A stretch of 64,000 bases of DNA from Piscinibacter defluvii (lineage in GTDB: Bacteria > Pseudomonadota > Gammaproteobacteria > Burkholderiales > Burkholderiaceae_C): contig NZ_ML137198.1 of the NCBI RefSeq assembly GCF_004011805.1, forward strand, positions 228,148 to 292,147, read 5' to 3'. Within the stretch, counting starts at the first letter, position 1, and every line of letters starts with the position of its first letter. The notes beneath the pieces were generated by a model. That model saw nothing but the letters and a program-made list of their open reading frames with translations, searched no databases and was not told the origin of the DNA. The position numbers and the translations under genes are program-made. Shown here in pieces: positions 30,202-38,795 of this stretch.

Positions 30202-30849
30202 TCAGGAGTTCTCGAGGACCACGCCCTCGATCAGGTTGGCCACGTCCTCGCAGCGGTCGGAGATCGATTCGAGCTGCTCGTAGATCGTCTTCAGCTTGAT
30301 CAGCTCGCGCACGTCGGTCTCTTCGCGGAACAGCTTGGACATCGCGCTGCGCATCACGCGGTCGGCGTCGCTCTCGAGCTTGTCGATCTCCTCGCAGGTC
30401 TTGATGGCCGCCTCGGCGGTGGCCGGCTGGCTGATCTTGGGCAGCAGCGAGACGGCGTGCTGCACGCGCTCGCAGCACTTGGCCGAGAGGTCGCCCAGGC
30501 GCATCACCTCCTCGGTCATGTGGTGCACGTCGTACAGCGACATGGTCTCGGTCACGTCCTGCAGTAGGTCCAGCACGTCGTCCATCGCATTGATCAGCGA
30601 ATGGATCTGCTCGCGGTCGATCGGGGTGATGAAGGTCTTGTGCAGCAGCCGGTTCACCTCGGCGGTGACGCGGTCGGCGCTGCGCTCGGCATTGCCCACC
30701 TCGGTGGCGTACTTCTCGCGCAGGCCCGGGTCGGCGTAGTTCTGGATCAGCAGCGTGAAGGCACGCGCGCCCTCGACGATGTGCCCGCCATGCTGGTTGA
30801 AGAGCTCGAAGAAGTTGCCTTCGCGGGGCAGCAGCTTGCCGAACAGCAT
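30202..30849 (-). CDS. DUF47 (PhoU-like) Pit accessory protein
   Basis: A 215-aa all-helical protein of the DUF47/PhoU_div family (LFGKLLPREGNFFELFNQH, GNAERSADRVTAEVNRLLHK, TFITPIDREQIHSLINAMDD, YEQLESISDRCEDVANLIEG), with the acidic metal-binding DxxD/ExxxD residues of PhoU helices. It is encoded in front of pit throughout proteobacteria and modulates PiT transport (OrfA in the Sinorhizobium orfA–pit operon). ATG at 30849 was chosen over an upstream GTG because GAGGA lies at the right distance. Confidence 0.94.
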   Translation of the reverse strand: MLFGKLLPREGNFFELFNQHGGHIVEGARAFTLLIQNYADPGLREKYATEVGNAERSADRVTAEVNRLLHKTFITPIDREQIHSLINAMDDVLDLLQDVTETMSLYDVHHMTEEVMRLGDLSAKCCERVQHAVSLLPKISQPATAEAAIKTCEEIDKLESDADRVMRSAMSKLFREETDVRELIKLKTIYEQLESISDRCEDVANLIEGVVLENS

Positions 30850-30860
30850 CGAATGTCCTC

Positions 30861-30889
30861 GTGTCACACGACGGTCACGAAACCGTCAT
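30861..30889 (+). promoter_or_regulatory. Triple Pho-box-like repeat upstream of DUF47–pit, reversed orientation
   Basis: Three 7-mers spaced exactly 11 bp apart read on the plus strand: GTGTCAC (30861–30867), CGGTCAC (30872–30878) and CCGTCAT (30883–30889). Each matches CTGTCA(T/C) at six of seven positions. They start 12 bp before the DUF47 start codon and point against transcription, which fits a repressing rather than activating PhoB site. A GACGGT/ACCGTC dyad (30870–30875, 30882–30887) overlaps. Confidence 0.55.
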
Positions 30890-30913
30890 GGGGCGCGAGT
30901 GTAGCCGGCCCGG

Positions 30914-31405
30914 TCAGGCGCTCAGGCGCTCGATGCGCTGGTCCGAGACACCCGGCAGCTGCGCCTCCACGCGGCCCCGGCCGGGCACCACGAGCCCGGG
31001 CGCCAGCTCGGCCAGGGGATGCAGCACGAAGGCCCGTTCGTGCAGCCGCGGGTGGGGCACGGCGAGCGTCGGCGTATCGATCACCGCGTCGCCGTACAGC
31101 AGCAGGTCGAGGTCCAGCGTGCGCGGCGCGTTGCGGTACGGCCGCTCGCGGCCATGCGCCCGCTCGATCGCCTGCAGGCGCGCCAGCAGCTCGTGCGGCG
31201 CGAGCGTGGTCTCGAGCTCGGCGACGGCGTTCAGGTAGTCGGGCCCGCTGGAATCGATCGGCGCGCTGCGGTAGATCGACGAGCGGCGCAGCAGCCGCGT
31301 GGCGTCGATCCGGCCGAGCGCGTCGAGCGCCGCGGCCAGCGTGGCGCGTGCGTCGCCCAGGTTCGCGCCCAGGCCGACCCAGGCGCGCGCGGCATCGTCA
31401 GGCAT
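30914..31405 (-). CDS. folK: 2-amino-4-hydroxy-6-hydroxymethyldihydropteridine pyrophosphokinase
   Basis: A 163-aa HPPK, which transfers pyrophosphate from ATP to hydroxymethyldihydropterin in folate synthesis. Signatures: [61 protein letters not shown] (metal-binding DxD) and [21 protein letters not shown]. It overlaps the end of pcnB by 8 bp and is the last gene of the AI-2E–hda–HAD–pcnB–folK operon. The pcnB–folK order is conserved in proteobacteria. Confidence 0.96.
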   Translation of the reverse strand: MPDDAARAWVGLGANLGDARATLAAALDALGRIDATRLLRRSSIYRSAPIDSSGPDYLNAVAELETTLAPHELLARLQAIERAHGRERPYRNAPRTLDLDLLLYGDAVIDTPTLAVPHPRLHERAFVLHPLAELAPGLVVPGRGRVEAQLPGVSDQRIERLSA

Positions 31406-32894
31406 CGGGCGCCGGTTCGGCGGCCGGCGCGGGCGCCGCGCCCTCGCCGGCCGGCTTGCGGCGCCGGCGGCGCTTCTTGCGCGCGGCCTCCGGCGCGCCG
31501 GCCGTGCCGGCCGGGCCGCTGCGGCGGGCCTGCTGGTCGCGCTCGCGCGCCTGCTCGACCAGTGCCTCGCGCTCCTCGTCGGTACCGAGGGAGAAGTCCT
31601 CCCACCATTCGGCGAGTTCGTTGTCCACCTCGCCGGCATCGGCGCGCAGGCGCAGGAAGTCGAAGCCGGCACGGAAGCGCGGCTGCTCGACCAGCGAGTA
31701 CGGCGTGGTGCCGCTGCGGCGCTCGAAGCGCGGCTGCATCATCCAGATCTCGCGCATGTCGGCGCCCAGCTTGCCGCGGCCGGAAATGTCGCCGATGCGC
31801 GCGTCGAAGGCGGCGTCGACCGCCTGCTGCAGCGCCGGGAACGGGGCCTCGCCGCGCGCCCGGGCCTTCTGCCAGCCGTCGAGCACGTCGTGCCACAGCA
31901 GGCAGGCGAGCATGAAGCTCGGCGCCACCGGCTTGCCCTCGCCGACGCGCCGGTCGGTGTCGGCCAGCGCGAGCTGCACGAACTTCTCGCGCCCGTCGTG
32001 GCGCTGCGCCTCGTCGAGCGCCACGTCGAGCACCGGGAACACGCCGCGGTGCAGGCCCTGCTTGCGCAGCTCCTCGATGCTGGCCAGCGCGTGGCCGGTC
32101 TGCAGCAGCTTGATCATCTCGTCGAAGGTGCGCGAGGGCGGGATGTTGTCCAGCAGCGCGGCCATCTCGCGGATCGGCGCGCGGGTCTTGGGCTCGATCT
32201 CGAAGCCGAGCTTGGCCGCGAAGCGCACCACGCGGATGATGCGCACCGGGTCCTCGCGGTAGCGCGTGGCCGGGTCGCCGATCATGCGCAGCAGCTTCTT
32301 GCGCGCGTCGGCCAGGCCGCCGTGGTAGTCGACCACGATCTCGCGCTGCGGGTCGTAGTACATCGCGTTGACGGTGAAGTCGCGGCGCGCCGCGTCCTCG
32401 ATCTGCGGGCCCCAGACGTTGTCGCGCAGCACGCGGCCGCTGGCGTCGACCACGCTGGTCTTGTCGGCCAGTTCGCGGCGCGAGCTCTTCTCGTCGCCCT
32501 GCACCTGCTCGGCGCTGGCGTCGATCAGCGCGCGGAAGGTCGAGACCTCGATCACCTCGTGCTCGCGCCCGCGCCCGAACACCACGTGCACGATGCGGAA
32601 GCGCCGCCCGATGATGAAGGCGCGCCGGAACAGTGCCTTGACCTGCTCGGGCGTGGCGTTGGTCGCGACGTCGAAGTCCTTCGGCCGCAGGCCGAGCAGC
32701 AGGTCGCGCACCGCGCCGCCGACGATGTAGGCCTCGTGGCCGGCCTCGGCGAGCGTGCTCACCACCTTGATGGCGCGCTCGTCGACCAGCGCCTTGTCGA
32801 TGCCGTGCTCGCTCAGCGGGATCTCGACCCGCTTGCCCAGCGGGTTGGCCTTGCCGCTCTTGCCCAGCAGCTTGTCGATCAGCTTCTTGATCAT
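31398..32894 (-). CDS. pcnB: Poly(A) polymerase I
   Basis: A 498-aa class II nucleotidyltransferase that adds poly(A) tails to RNA and so promotes decay. The catalytic head has [21 protein letters not shown] (GG…DxD), then [34 protein letters not shown] and the neck motif [20 protein letters not shown]. The C-terminus is a basic tail (KKRRRRRKP) followed by an Ala/Pro-rich end, typical of poly(A) polymerases rather than CCA-adding enzymes. It overlaps the HAD gene by 4 bp (ATGA) and folK by 8 bp. Confidence 0.95.
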   Translation of the reverse strand: MIKKLIDKLLGKSGKANPLGKRVEIPLSEHGIDKALVDERAIKVVSTLAEAGHEAYIVGGAVRDLLLGLRPKDFDVATNATPEQVKALFRRAFIIGRRFRIVHVVFGRGREHEVIEVSTFRALIDASAEQVQGDEKSSRRELADKTSVVDASGRVLRDNVWGPQIEDAARRDFTVNAMYYDPQREIVVDYHGGLADARKKLLRMIGDPATRYREDPVRIIRVVRFAAKLGFEIEPKTRAPIREMAALLDNIPPSRTFDEMIKLLQTGHALASIEELRKQGLHRGVFPVLDVALDEAQRHDGREKFVQLALADTDRRVGEGKPVAPSFMLACLLWHDVLDGWQKARARGEAPFPALQQAVDAAFDARIGDISGRGKLGADMREIWMMQPRFERRSGTTPYSLVEQPRFRAGFDFLRLRADAGEVDNELAEWWEDFSLGTDEEREALVEQARERDQQARRSGPAGTAGAPEAARKKRRRRRKPAGEGAAPAPAAEPAPDA

Positions 32895-33559
32895 TCGAAC
32901 AGTCTCAGGATGCGCCAGCCGCGCTCGCGCGCGATCGCCTCGAGGGCCGGCGACGGATTGGTCGCCACCGGGTCGGTGGCGCGTTCGAGCAGCGGCAGGT
33001 CGTTGGGCGAATCGCTGTAGACGCTGACCCGCTCGAAATCGCCCCAGGCCGCGCCGGAAGCCGCCAGCCACTCGCCCACCCGCGCCACCTTGCCCTCGCG
33101 GTAGCTCGGCACGCCGTCGATCCGGCCGGTGATGGTACCCCCGGGCCCACGCTCCAGCCGCACGGCGATCAGCGCCTCGATGCCGAAGGCGCGCGCGATC
33201 GGCGCGGTGATGAAGTCGTTGGTCGCGGTGACCAGCGCGACACGGTCGCCGCGCGCCTGGTGCTCGCGCACCAGCGCCAGCGCCGCCGGGTGCAGCGCCG
33301 GTTCCACCACCTCGTGCATGAAGCGCGCATGGGCCTCGGCGCAGCGCTGCGGCCCCTGCGCACGCAGCGGCTCGGTGGCGAAGGCGATGTACGCGTGGAT
33401 GTCGAGCCGGCCGGCCTTGTAGTCGGCGAAGAACGCGTCGTTGCGGCGCCGGAAGGCCCCCTCGTCGACCCAGCCGAGCCGGATCACGAACTCGCCCCAG
33501 GCGTGGTCCGAATCGAGCGGGATCAGCGTCTCGTCGAGGTCGAACAGCGTCAGGTTCAC
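32891..33559 (-). CDS. HAD-IB family hydrolase (SerB/CicA-like phosphatase)
   Basis: A 222-aa HAD phosphatase. Motif I is FDLDETLIPLD (nucleophile Asp in DxDxT, here DLDET), motif II VALVTATNDF, the conserved Lys in YREGKVARV, and motif III VSVYSDSPNDLPLLE. The cap (about 20–90) resembles HAD-IB members, which dephosphorylate serine phosphate or phosphorylated lipid/sugar alcohols; the substrate is not fixed. The start is GTG at 33559, overlapping the hda stop (GTGA). The hda–HAD–pcnB order is typical of Burkholderiales. Confidence 0.92.
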   Translation of the reverse strand: MNLTLFDLDETLIPLDSDHAWGEFVIRLGWVDEGAFRRRNDAFFADYKAGRLDIHAYIAFATEPLRAQGPQRCAEAHARFMHEVVEPALHPAALALVREHQARGDRVALVTATNDFITAPIARAFGIEALIAVRLERGPGGTITGRIDGVPSYREGKVARVGEWLAASGAAWGDFERVSVYSDSPNDLPLLERATDPVATNPSPALEAIARERGWRILRLFE

Positions 33560-34236
33560 GGCGTTCCTTCCTCCGCGATCATCTGCTTGAGCAGCGGCAC
33601 GGTGATTGCGCGCTTGTTCGCCAGCGAGAAGCGGTCGAGCCGCTCGAGCTGGCGCATCAGGTGCTTCAGGTCGCGCTCGAAGCGCGTCAGCAGGTAGCCC
33701 ATCACCTCGTCGGACAGGAAGATGCCGCGCCGGTCGGCCTCGCGGCGCAGCGTGGCGCGCACGGCCGGCTCGTCCAGCGGCTGCACGCCGAACACCGGGC
33801 CCCAGCCGAGCCGGGTGCGCAGGTCCTCGCGCAGCGGCAGGTCCACCGGCGGCAGCCGTCCGGCCGCGGCCACCGCGCTGCCCTGCCCGAGCGAGTGCAC
33901 CAGCAGCGCGAAGGCGGCCTGCTGGCGCGCCGCGTCGAGGGCATCGCAGTCGTCCAGCACGATCAGCGGCCAGGCCTCGTCCGCCTCCCAGGGCAGCGGC
34001 ACGTCGGGAGCGAACCAGCCGGCGCGCTGCCCCTGGGCCTCGACCCTGCGCACCAGCGCGTGCAGCAGGTGCGTCTTGCCGCAGCCGCGCGGCCCCCACA
34101 GGTACACCGGCGCCGCGCCGGGGCCGAAGCCGGCCAGATGCGCCAGCAGCGCCGCGTTGGCGCCGGGCGTGAAGGTCTCGAAGCTCTGTTCGGGGCCCGC
34201 GCCCAGCGCGCCGATGGCCAGCGGCAGCTGCTTCAT
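33556..34236 (-). CDS. hda: DnaA regulatory inactivator Hda
   Basis: A 226-aa AAA+ protein that, with the beta clamp, stimulates ATP hydrolysis by DnaA and prevents over-initiation of replication. The N-terminus MKQLPLAI carries the clamp-binding QLxLxL-type motif. Walker A is GPRGCGKTHLLHAL, Walker B is PLIVLDDCDAL, and a DnaA-like lid follows (LLTRFERDLKHLMRQLERLDRFSL). Overlaps: ATGA with the AI-2E gene upstream and GTGA with the HAD gene downstream. Confidence 0.93.
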   Translation of the reverse strand: MKQLPLAIGALGAGPEQSFETFTPGANAALLAHLAGFGPGAAPVYLWGPRGCGKTHLLHALVRRVEAQGQRAGWFAPDVPLPWEADEAWPLIVLDDCDALDAARQQAAFALLVHSLGQGSAVAAAGRLPPVDLPLREDLRTRLGWGPVFGVQPLDEPAVRATLRREADRRGIFLSDEVMGYLLTRFERDLKHLMRQLERLDRFSLANKRAITVPLLKQMIAEEGTP

Positions 34237-35294
34237 CCGCGGTACAGCGGGCTGTCGAGGTAGAGCGCGCGCAGCCGGCGCACCGCCACCACCAGCACCG
34301 CGCTGACCGGCAGCGCGATCAGCACGCCGACGAAGCCGAACAGGTGGCCGAAGGCGAGCAGCGCGAAGATGACCATCAGCGGGTTCATGCCGATGCGTTC
34401 GCCCACCAGGCGCGGCGTCAGGAACAGGCTCTCGACCACCTGGCCGATGCCGTAGACCACCGCCACCGCCACCACGCCGTACCAGCTGGCGAACTGCAGC
34501 AGGCCGGCCAGCAGCGCGAGCAGCAGGCCGAGGCCGAAGCCGAGGTAGGGAATGAAGATCGCCAGCCCGGTGAACACGCCCACCGGCAGTGCCAGGTCGA
34601 AGCGGAACAGCGCCAGGCCGATCGCATAGAAGGCCGCCAGGATGAGCATCACCAGCAGCTGGCCGCGCAGGTACTGGCCGAGCATCACGTCGCACTCGTC
34701 GAGGAAGCCGGTCACGGATTCCAGGCGCGCGCGCGGAATCAGCGCCTGGCTGCGCTCCACCAGCCGGGGCCAGTCCATCAGCAGGTAGAACAGCACCACC
34801 GGCACCAGCACCGCGTTGCCGATCACCGCCAGCAGGATCGAGCCGCCGATGCGCGCCGAGCTGAGCACGGTGCCGAGCCAGTCTTCCAGGTTGGCGTCCA
34901 GGTACTTCAGCACGAAGGCCTTGATGCCGGCGATGTCGAGCTGCACGTGGATGCCGAACTGCGCCAGCCAGGGCGAGAGGTTGCGGTTGAGCCGGTCGGC
35001 GAGCGTCGGGATCTGCTCGCGCAGCATCGGCAGCTCTTTCGAGATGATCGGCACGATCAGCAGCAGCACCGCCAGCACGGCGACGATGAACACCACCTCC
35101 ACCAGCAGCACCGACAGCAGCCGCGGCACGCGCCTCGCGGCGAGCCGCTCGACCGCCGGGTGCAGCGCGTAGGCCAGCACCGCACCGACGACGAAGGGCG
35201 TCAGCACCGGCGCCAGCAGCCACAGCAGCAGCAGCGCAGCGGCAGCGATGGCGAACCAGGTCAGTGTCTGGCGTTGGGCGGGAGACAGCGTCAT
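34233..35294 (-). CDS. AI-2E family transporter (PerM/UPF0118)
   Basis: A 353-aa integral membrane protein with about seven or eight helices (WFAIAAAALLLLWLLAPVLT, LSVLLVEVVFIVAVLAVLLL), a soluble middle part (PMLREQIPTLADRLNRNLSPW), and the family C-terminal blocks LAIFIPYLGFGLGLLLALLAG and VYGIGQVVESLFLTPRLVGE. The family includes TqsA (AI-2 exporter) and Na+/H+ antiporters, so the substrate is uncertain. First gene of the operon with hda–HAD–pcnB–folK (stop overlaps hda ATG). The reverse-strand sequence upstream up to 35387 holds no gene. Confidence 0.9.
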   Translation of the reverse strand: MTLSPAQRQTLTWFAIAAAALLLLWLLAPVLTPFVVGAVLAYALHPAVERLAARRVPRLLSVLLVEVVFIVAVLAVLLLIVPIISKELPMLREQIPTLADRLNRNLSPWLAQFGIHVQLDIAGIKAFVLKYLDANLEDWLGTVLSSARIGGSILLAVIGNAVLVPVVLFYLLMDWPRLVERSQALIPRARLESVTGFLDECDVMLGQYLRGQLLVMLILAAFYAIGLALFRFDLALPVGVFTGLAIFIPYLGFGLGLLLALLAGLLQFASWYGVVAVAVVYGIGQVVESLFLTPRLVGERIGMNPLMVIFALLAFGHLFGFVGVLIALPVSAVLVVAVRRLRALYLDSPLYRG

Positions 35295-35387
35295 TCGGAG
35301 GAGTGTCGGCCCCGCGGGGCCGGGGTCGGCAGGCGCGGGATTCTAATCAGCCGCCCCGCGACGGCCCGGCGGCCGGCCGCCGCCGGC

Positions 35388-36257
35388 TCAATGCAGGCGT
35401 GGCGGCCCGAGGCGGCGCAGCTCGTCCAGGCGCTCACCGATCGCGCGTCGGTCGGGGGCCTCGCCGACACGCTCGAGGTACTCGGCCAGATCGCGCACCG
35501 CCTCGTCGTGGTGGCCGAGCTCGGCGTAGGCGAGGCCTCGGTCGCGCCGCTCCTCCCAGGCCTGCGGCAGCAGCACCACCAGGCGCTGCTGTACCGCCAG
35601 CAGGCGGCCCCAGTCCTCGGCGCTGCGGTGGATCTCCTTCAGGTTGCGCAGCATGCGCGCCACCACCTCGCGCGCCGGCGCGGCCTGCAGGAACAGGCCG
35701 AGCGGCACGTCGAACTCCCCCTGCAGGCCGCGGTGGCGCTTGTAGGGCAGCAACAGCTCGTCGAGTTCCTCGCGCGAGAGCGACTGGCCGGTGAACGGGT
35801 CGATCACCACCTCGCCCTGCGGCATCTTCAGCTTGATCAGGAAATGGCCCGGGAACGACACGCCGCGCGCCGTCAGCCCGATCTGCGTGGCCAGCTCGAT
35901 GTAGAGCACGGCCAGCGTGATGGGGATGCCGCGCCGCGTGCTCAGCACCCGGTTCAGGTAGCTGTTGGCCGGATCGTAGTAGTTGTTGACGTTGCCGGCG
36001 AATCCGAGCTCCTGGAAGAAGAAGCGGTTCAGCCAGCGCAGCCGCTGCACCGGCACCGCGTCTGCCGGGATGCGCCGGCGCAGCTTGTCGGCCAGCGTGT
36101 CGATCTCGGCCAGCACGGCCTGCGTGTCGAGCCGGGGGAACTCGTCCTGCGCGATGGAGGCTGCCGCCTCGACGAGCGAGAGGCTGCGGTCCTCGGCCAC
36201 CAGCGCGGCGAAGTACTCGAGCGCGCTGGGCGCCTCGAATTGCAGCGGTCCGGCCAT
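35388..36257 (-). CDS. SirB1 family (transglutaminase-like/TPR) protein
   Basis: A 289-aa soluble protein. Residues about 70–180 carry the SirB1 transglutaminase-like region (NRFFFQELGFAGNVNNYYDP, NSYLNRVLSTRRGIPITLAV, GVSFPGHFLIKL, DPFTGQSLSREEL). The usual catalytic Cys of transglutaminases is absent, as in most SirB1 proteins. The C-terminal part (about 215–270) is TPR-like. The role is undefined; it is often found near genes for cell-wall or RF-1/PrmC functions. It begins 9 bp after the murJ stop, so the two form one transcript. Confidence 0.88.
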   Translation of the reverse strand: MAGPLQFEAPSALEYFAALVAEDRSLSLVEAAASIAQDEFPRLDTQAVLAEIDTLADKLRRRIPADAVPVQRLRWLNRFFFQELGFAGNVNNYYDPANSYLNRVLSTRRGIPITLAVLYIELATQIGLTARGVSFPGHFLIKLKMPQGEVVIDPFTGQSLSREELDELLLPYKRHRGLQGEFDVPLGLFLQAAPAREVVARMLRNLKEIHRSAEDWGRLLAVQQRLVVLLPQAWEERRDRGLAYAELGHHDEAVRDLAEYLERVGEAPDRRAIGERLDELRRLGPPRLH

Positions 36258-36266
36258 GAGGTCAGT

Positions 36267-37823
36267 TTAGCCGCGGCGCGCGAATTGTCGAAGCTTCAGG
36301 CCGCTGGCCAGCAGGCAGGCGAAGTACAGCAGCACGGCGCCGGCCAGGCAGGCGGCCATCCAGCCGATGCGCTGCCAGGGATGCTCGCGCAGGCCGATCC
36401 AGTCGATCGCGCGCGCCGCCCAGGCCAGCGCCGCCGCCATCACGCCGCTGGCGGCGATCACACGCAGGCCGAACGGCCACCAGCCCGGCCCCGGCCGGTA
36501 GAGGCCGCCACGGCGCAGGCCGACGTACAGCCAGCCGGCATTGATCAGCGCGCCCAGGCCGATCGACAGCGCCAGCCCGGCATGGCCGAGGTGCGGCACG
36601 AACAGCAGGTTCATCAGCTGCGTCAGCACCAGCACGACCACCGCGATGCGCACCGGCGTGCGGATGTCCTGGCGGGCGTAGTAGCCCGGCGCGAGGATCT
36701 TCACGCCCACCAGTCCCATCAGCCCGACGCCGTAACCCATCAGCGCGAGCGCGGTGCGCTCGACGTCGCCCGCGGTGATCGCGCCGTAGTGGTACAGCAC
36801 CGCGACGAGCGGCTGCGGGAACACCAGCAGCGCCGCGGCGCAGGGAAGCGCCAGCAGCAGCACGAGGCGCAGCCCCCAGTCGAGCAGGCCGGAGTACTCG
36901 CCCTCCTGCTGCCTGGCCTGCGCCGCCGCGAGCTGCGGCAGCAGCACCACGCCCAGCGCGACGCCCAGCAAGGCGGTCGGGAACTCCATCAGCCGGTCGG
37001 CATAGGTCAACCAGGAGACCGCACCCACACCCTGGTGCGAGGCGATCTGGGTGTTGATCAGCAGCGACAGCTGCGCCACCGAGACCCCAAGCAGCGCCGG
37101 CGCCATCTGGCGCAGCACTCGTACCACGCCCGGGTGCGTCCAGGCGGCGCGGATGCCCGCCGGCGCGAGGCGGATGTGCGGCAGCGCCCCGATGCGCCGC
37201 AGCGCCGGAACCTGCACCAGCAACTGCAGCGCGCCGCCGATCATCACGCCGACGGCCAGCGCGTGGATCGGCTCGATGCCGTGGCGCCGGAACAGCGGCA
37301 CCAGGCCCCAGGCGGCGCCGATCACCGCCAGGTTCAGCAGCACCGGCGTGGCCGCCGGCACCGCGAAGCGCTTCCAGGTGTTCAGGATGCCGGCCGCGAG
37401 CGCCACCAGCGACATGAAGGCGATGTAGGGGAACATCACCCGCGTCATCAGCACCGCGGCGTCGAAGCGCTCCAGCCCCGAGGCCATCAGCCACACGACC
37501 ACCGGCGCCGCCGCGACGCCCAGCACGCAGGCCAGCATCAGCGCCCAGAACAGCGCGGTGGCCACGGCGTCGACCAGGCGGTGCGTGGCCTCGTCGCCCT
37601 CGCGGGCGCGGGTCTCGGCCAGGATCGGCACGAAGGCCTGCGAGAACGCCCCTTCGGCGAACAGCCGGCGCAGCAGGTTGGGGATGCGGAAGGCAACCTG
37701 GAACGCGTCCATCCAGGCGCTGGCGCCGAAGGCCGCGGCGACGATCGCCTCGCGGGCCAGGCCGGTGATGCGCGACGCCAGCGTGAAGAGGGAGACGGTG
37801 GAGGCGGCCCGCAGCAGGTTCAT
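36267..37823 (-). CDS. murJ: Lipid II flippase
   Basis: A 518-aa MOP-superfamily membrane protein with about 14 helices that moves lipid II across the inner membrane for peptidoglycan synthesis. The N-terminus NLLRAASTVSLFTLASRITG and LAREAIVAAAFGASAWMDAF are diagnostic, as are RLFAEGAFSQAFVPILAE and SHQGVGAVSWLTYADRLMEF. The length matches E. coli MurJ (511). A TATAAT on the coding strand (37840–37835) is only 11 nt before the ATG; a promoter there would give a near-leaderless message. Divergent from rpsT, an arrangement common in proteobacteria. Confidence 0.95.
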   Translation of the reverse strand: MNLLRAASTVSLFTLASRITGLAREAIVAAAFGASAWMDAFQVAFRIPNLLRRLFAEGAFSQAFVPILAETRAREGDEATHRLVDAVATALFWALMLACVLGVAAAPVVVWLMASGLERFDAAVLMTRVMFPYIAFMSLVALAAGILNTWKRFAVPAATPVLLNLAVIGAAWGLVPLFRRHGIEPIHALAVGVMIGGALQLLVQVPALRRIGALPHIRLAPAGIRAAWTHPGVVRVLRQMAPALLGVSVAQLSLLINTQIASHQGVGAVSWLTYADRLMEFPTALLGVALGVVLLPQLAAAQARQQEGEYSGLLDWGLRLVLLLALPCAAALLVFPQPLVAVLYHYGAITAGDVERTALALMGYGVGLMGLVGVKILAPGYYARQDIRTPVRIAVVVLVLTQLMNLLFVPHLGHAGLALSIGLGALINAGWLYVGLRRGGLYRPGPGWWPFGLRVIAASGVMAAALAWAARAIDWIGLREHPWQRIGWMAACLAGAVLLYFACLLASGLKLRQFARRG

Positions 37824-37868
37824 GAAGGCGGCGGATTATAGGCAGCCGGCAGGCGCGCGCCGGATTAC

Positions 37869-37877
37869 TGCTATACT
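37869..37877 (+). promoter_or_regulatory. Extended -10 promoter for rpsT
   Basis: TGCTATACT (37869–37877) is an extended -10 (TGn + TATACT), 39 nt before the rpsT ATG. No good -35 is visible, which is usual for extended -10 promoters. The leader lacks a clear Shine-Dalgarno. Confidence 0.6.
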
Positions 37878-37916
37878 GGCTGTCTTTGCTCCACCCAGGC
37901 AAACCCCTTTACACGC

Positions 37917-38216
37917 ATGGCCACGTCATCCAAAGCCAAGAAGAAGACCGTCCGCATCGCGTCGGGCCGCAAGCGCGCGCGCCAGGACGTGAAGCTCAAC
38001 GCCGCGAACACCGCGCTGCGCTCGAAGTTCCGCACCGTCATCAAGAACGTGCAGAAGGCCGTGGCCGCCGGCGACAAGGCCAAGGCGACCGACCTGTTCA
38101 AGACCGCCCAGAGCGTGATCGACTCGGTGGCCGACAAGGGCATGTTCCACAAGAACAAGGCGGCTCGCCACAAGAGCCGCTTGGCCGCCAGCGTCAAGGC
38201 GCTCGCGACGGCCTGA
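37917..38216 (+). CDS. rpsT: 30S ribosomal protein S20
   Basis: A 99-aa basic helical ribosomal protein that binds 16S rRNA ([60 protein letters not shown]). It is slightly longer than E. coli S20 (87 aa) because of its N-terminus. Single-gene transcription unit: its own extended -10 promoter in front and a terminator hairpin 22 bp after the stop. Confidence 0.98.
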   Translation: MATSSKAKKKTVRIASGRKRARQDVKLNAANTALRSKFRTVIKNVQKAVAAGDKAKATDLFKTAQSVIDSVADKGMFHKNKAARHKSRLAASVKALATA

Positions 38217-38237
38217 ACGGCTTCTTGGGTGGTGGAC

Positions 38238-38270
38238 GAAGGGCTCGCGCAGGCGGGCCCTTCTTCATTT
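38238..38270 (+). terminator. Rho-independent terminator after rpsT
   Basis: GAAGGGC (38238–38244) and GCCCTTC (38257–38263) form the stem, followed by TTCATTT. It lies between the convergent rpsT and DUF3579 genes and overlaps the stop codon of the latter. The T-run is interrupted, so strength is moderate. Confidence 0.7.
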
Positions 38271-38597
38271 CGGGGCCCGCTCCGACGTGTCGGGCAACAG
38301 GCAGGCGTCGCTGACCTGCAGTTGATTGTCGCGCGCGAAGTTCATCACGAAGTCCCAGGCCATCGGCTCGAGGTCGCGCAGCGCCTCGTTGACGATGACG
38401 AACTTGACGCCGCCGATCACGCGCGGCACGCAGTAGGGCGAGTAGCCGATGAAGTCGCCGATGCGGCCGCGCACCCCGTCGGGGCGGAAGCACGACATCG
38501 CGCCAGCCAGCCGTTCGGCCCAGTCGCTCGGGCGGAAGGTGCGGCCGTCCAGCGTGGTGCCCTGGATGAAGACTTCGCGTTTGGGATGGGGAGGCAT
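38265..38597 (-). CDS. DUF3579 domain-containing protein
   Basis: A 110-aa protein typical of betaproteobacteria: REVFIQGTTLDGRTFRPSDW, AERLAGAMSCFRPDG, IGYSPYCVPRVIGGVKFVIV and NEALRDLEPMAWDFVMNFAR are the DUF3579 blocks. It is soluble with no signal peptide; the function is unknown. The ATG at 38597 begins MPPHPKREVF; a longer in-frame start upstream (38729) gives an unrelated low-complexity N-terminus and is rejected. It is divergent from argD, and DUF3579–argD–argF linkage is typical of the group. Confidence 0.88.
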   Translation of the reverse strand: MPPHPKREVFIQGTTLDGRTFRPSDWAERLAGAMSCFRPDGVRGRIGDFIGYSPYCVPRVIGGVKFVIVNEALRDLEPMAWDFVMNFARDNQLQVSDACLLPDTSERAPK

Positions 38598-38795
38598 GTC
38601 GGGTTCGGCCGGTGCAGGCTGCAGCGCAGGCCAGCGTTCGGCCCACAGGAACGGCCGTTGCGCAGCAGGTATTGTGCCGCCAAGTTGCTGCGCCGCAGCA
38701 AACCGGAATCCGGGTTCCATCACGCCCATGGCCGTTTATCGGCGCTTCCGGGGCGACCCTTAGAATTCCCCGCTCCTGCCGCGACGGAGACCGCG

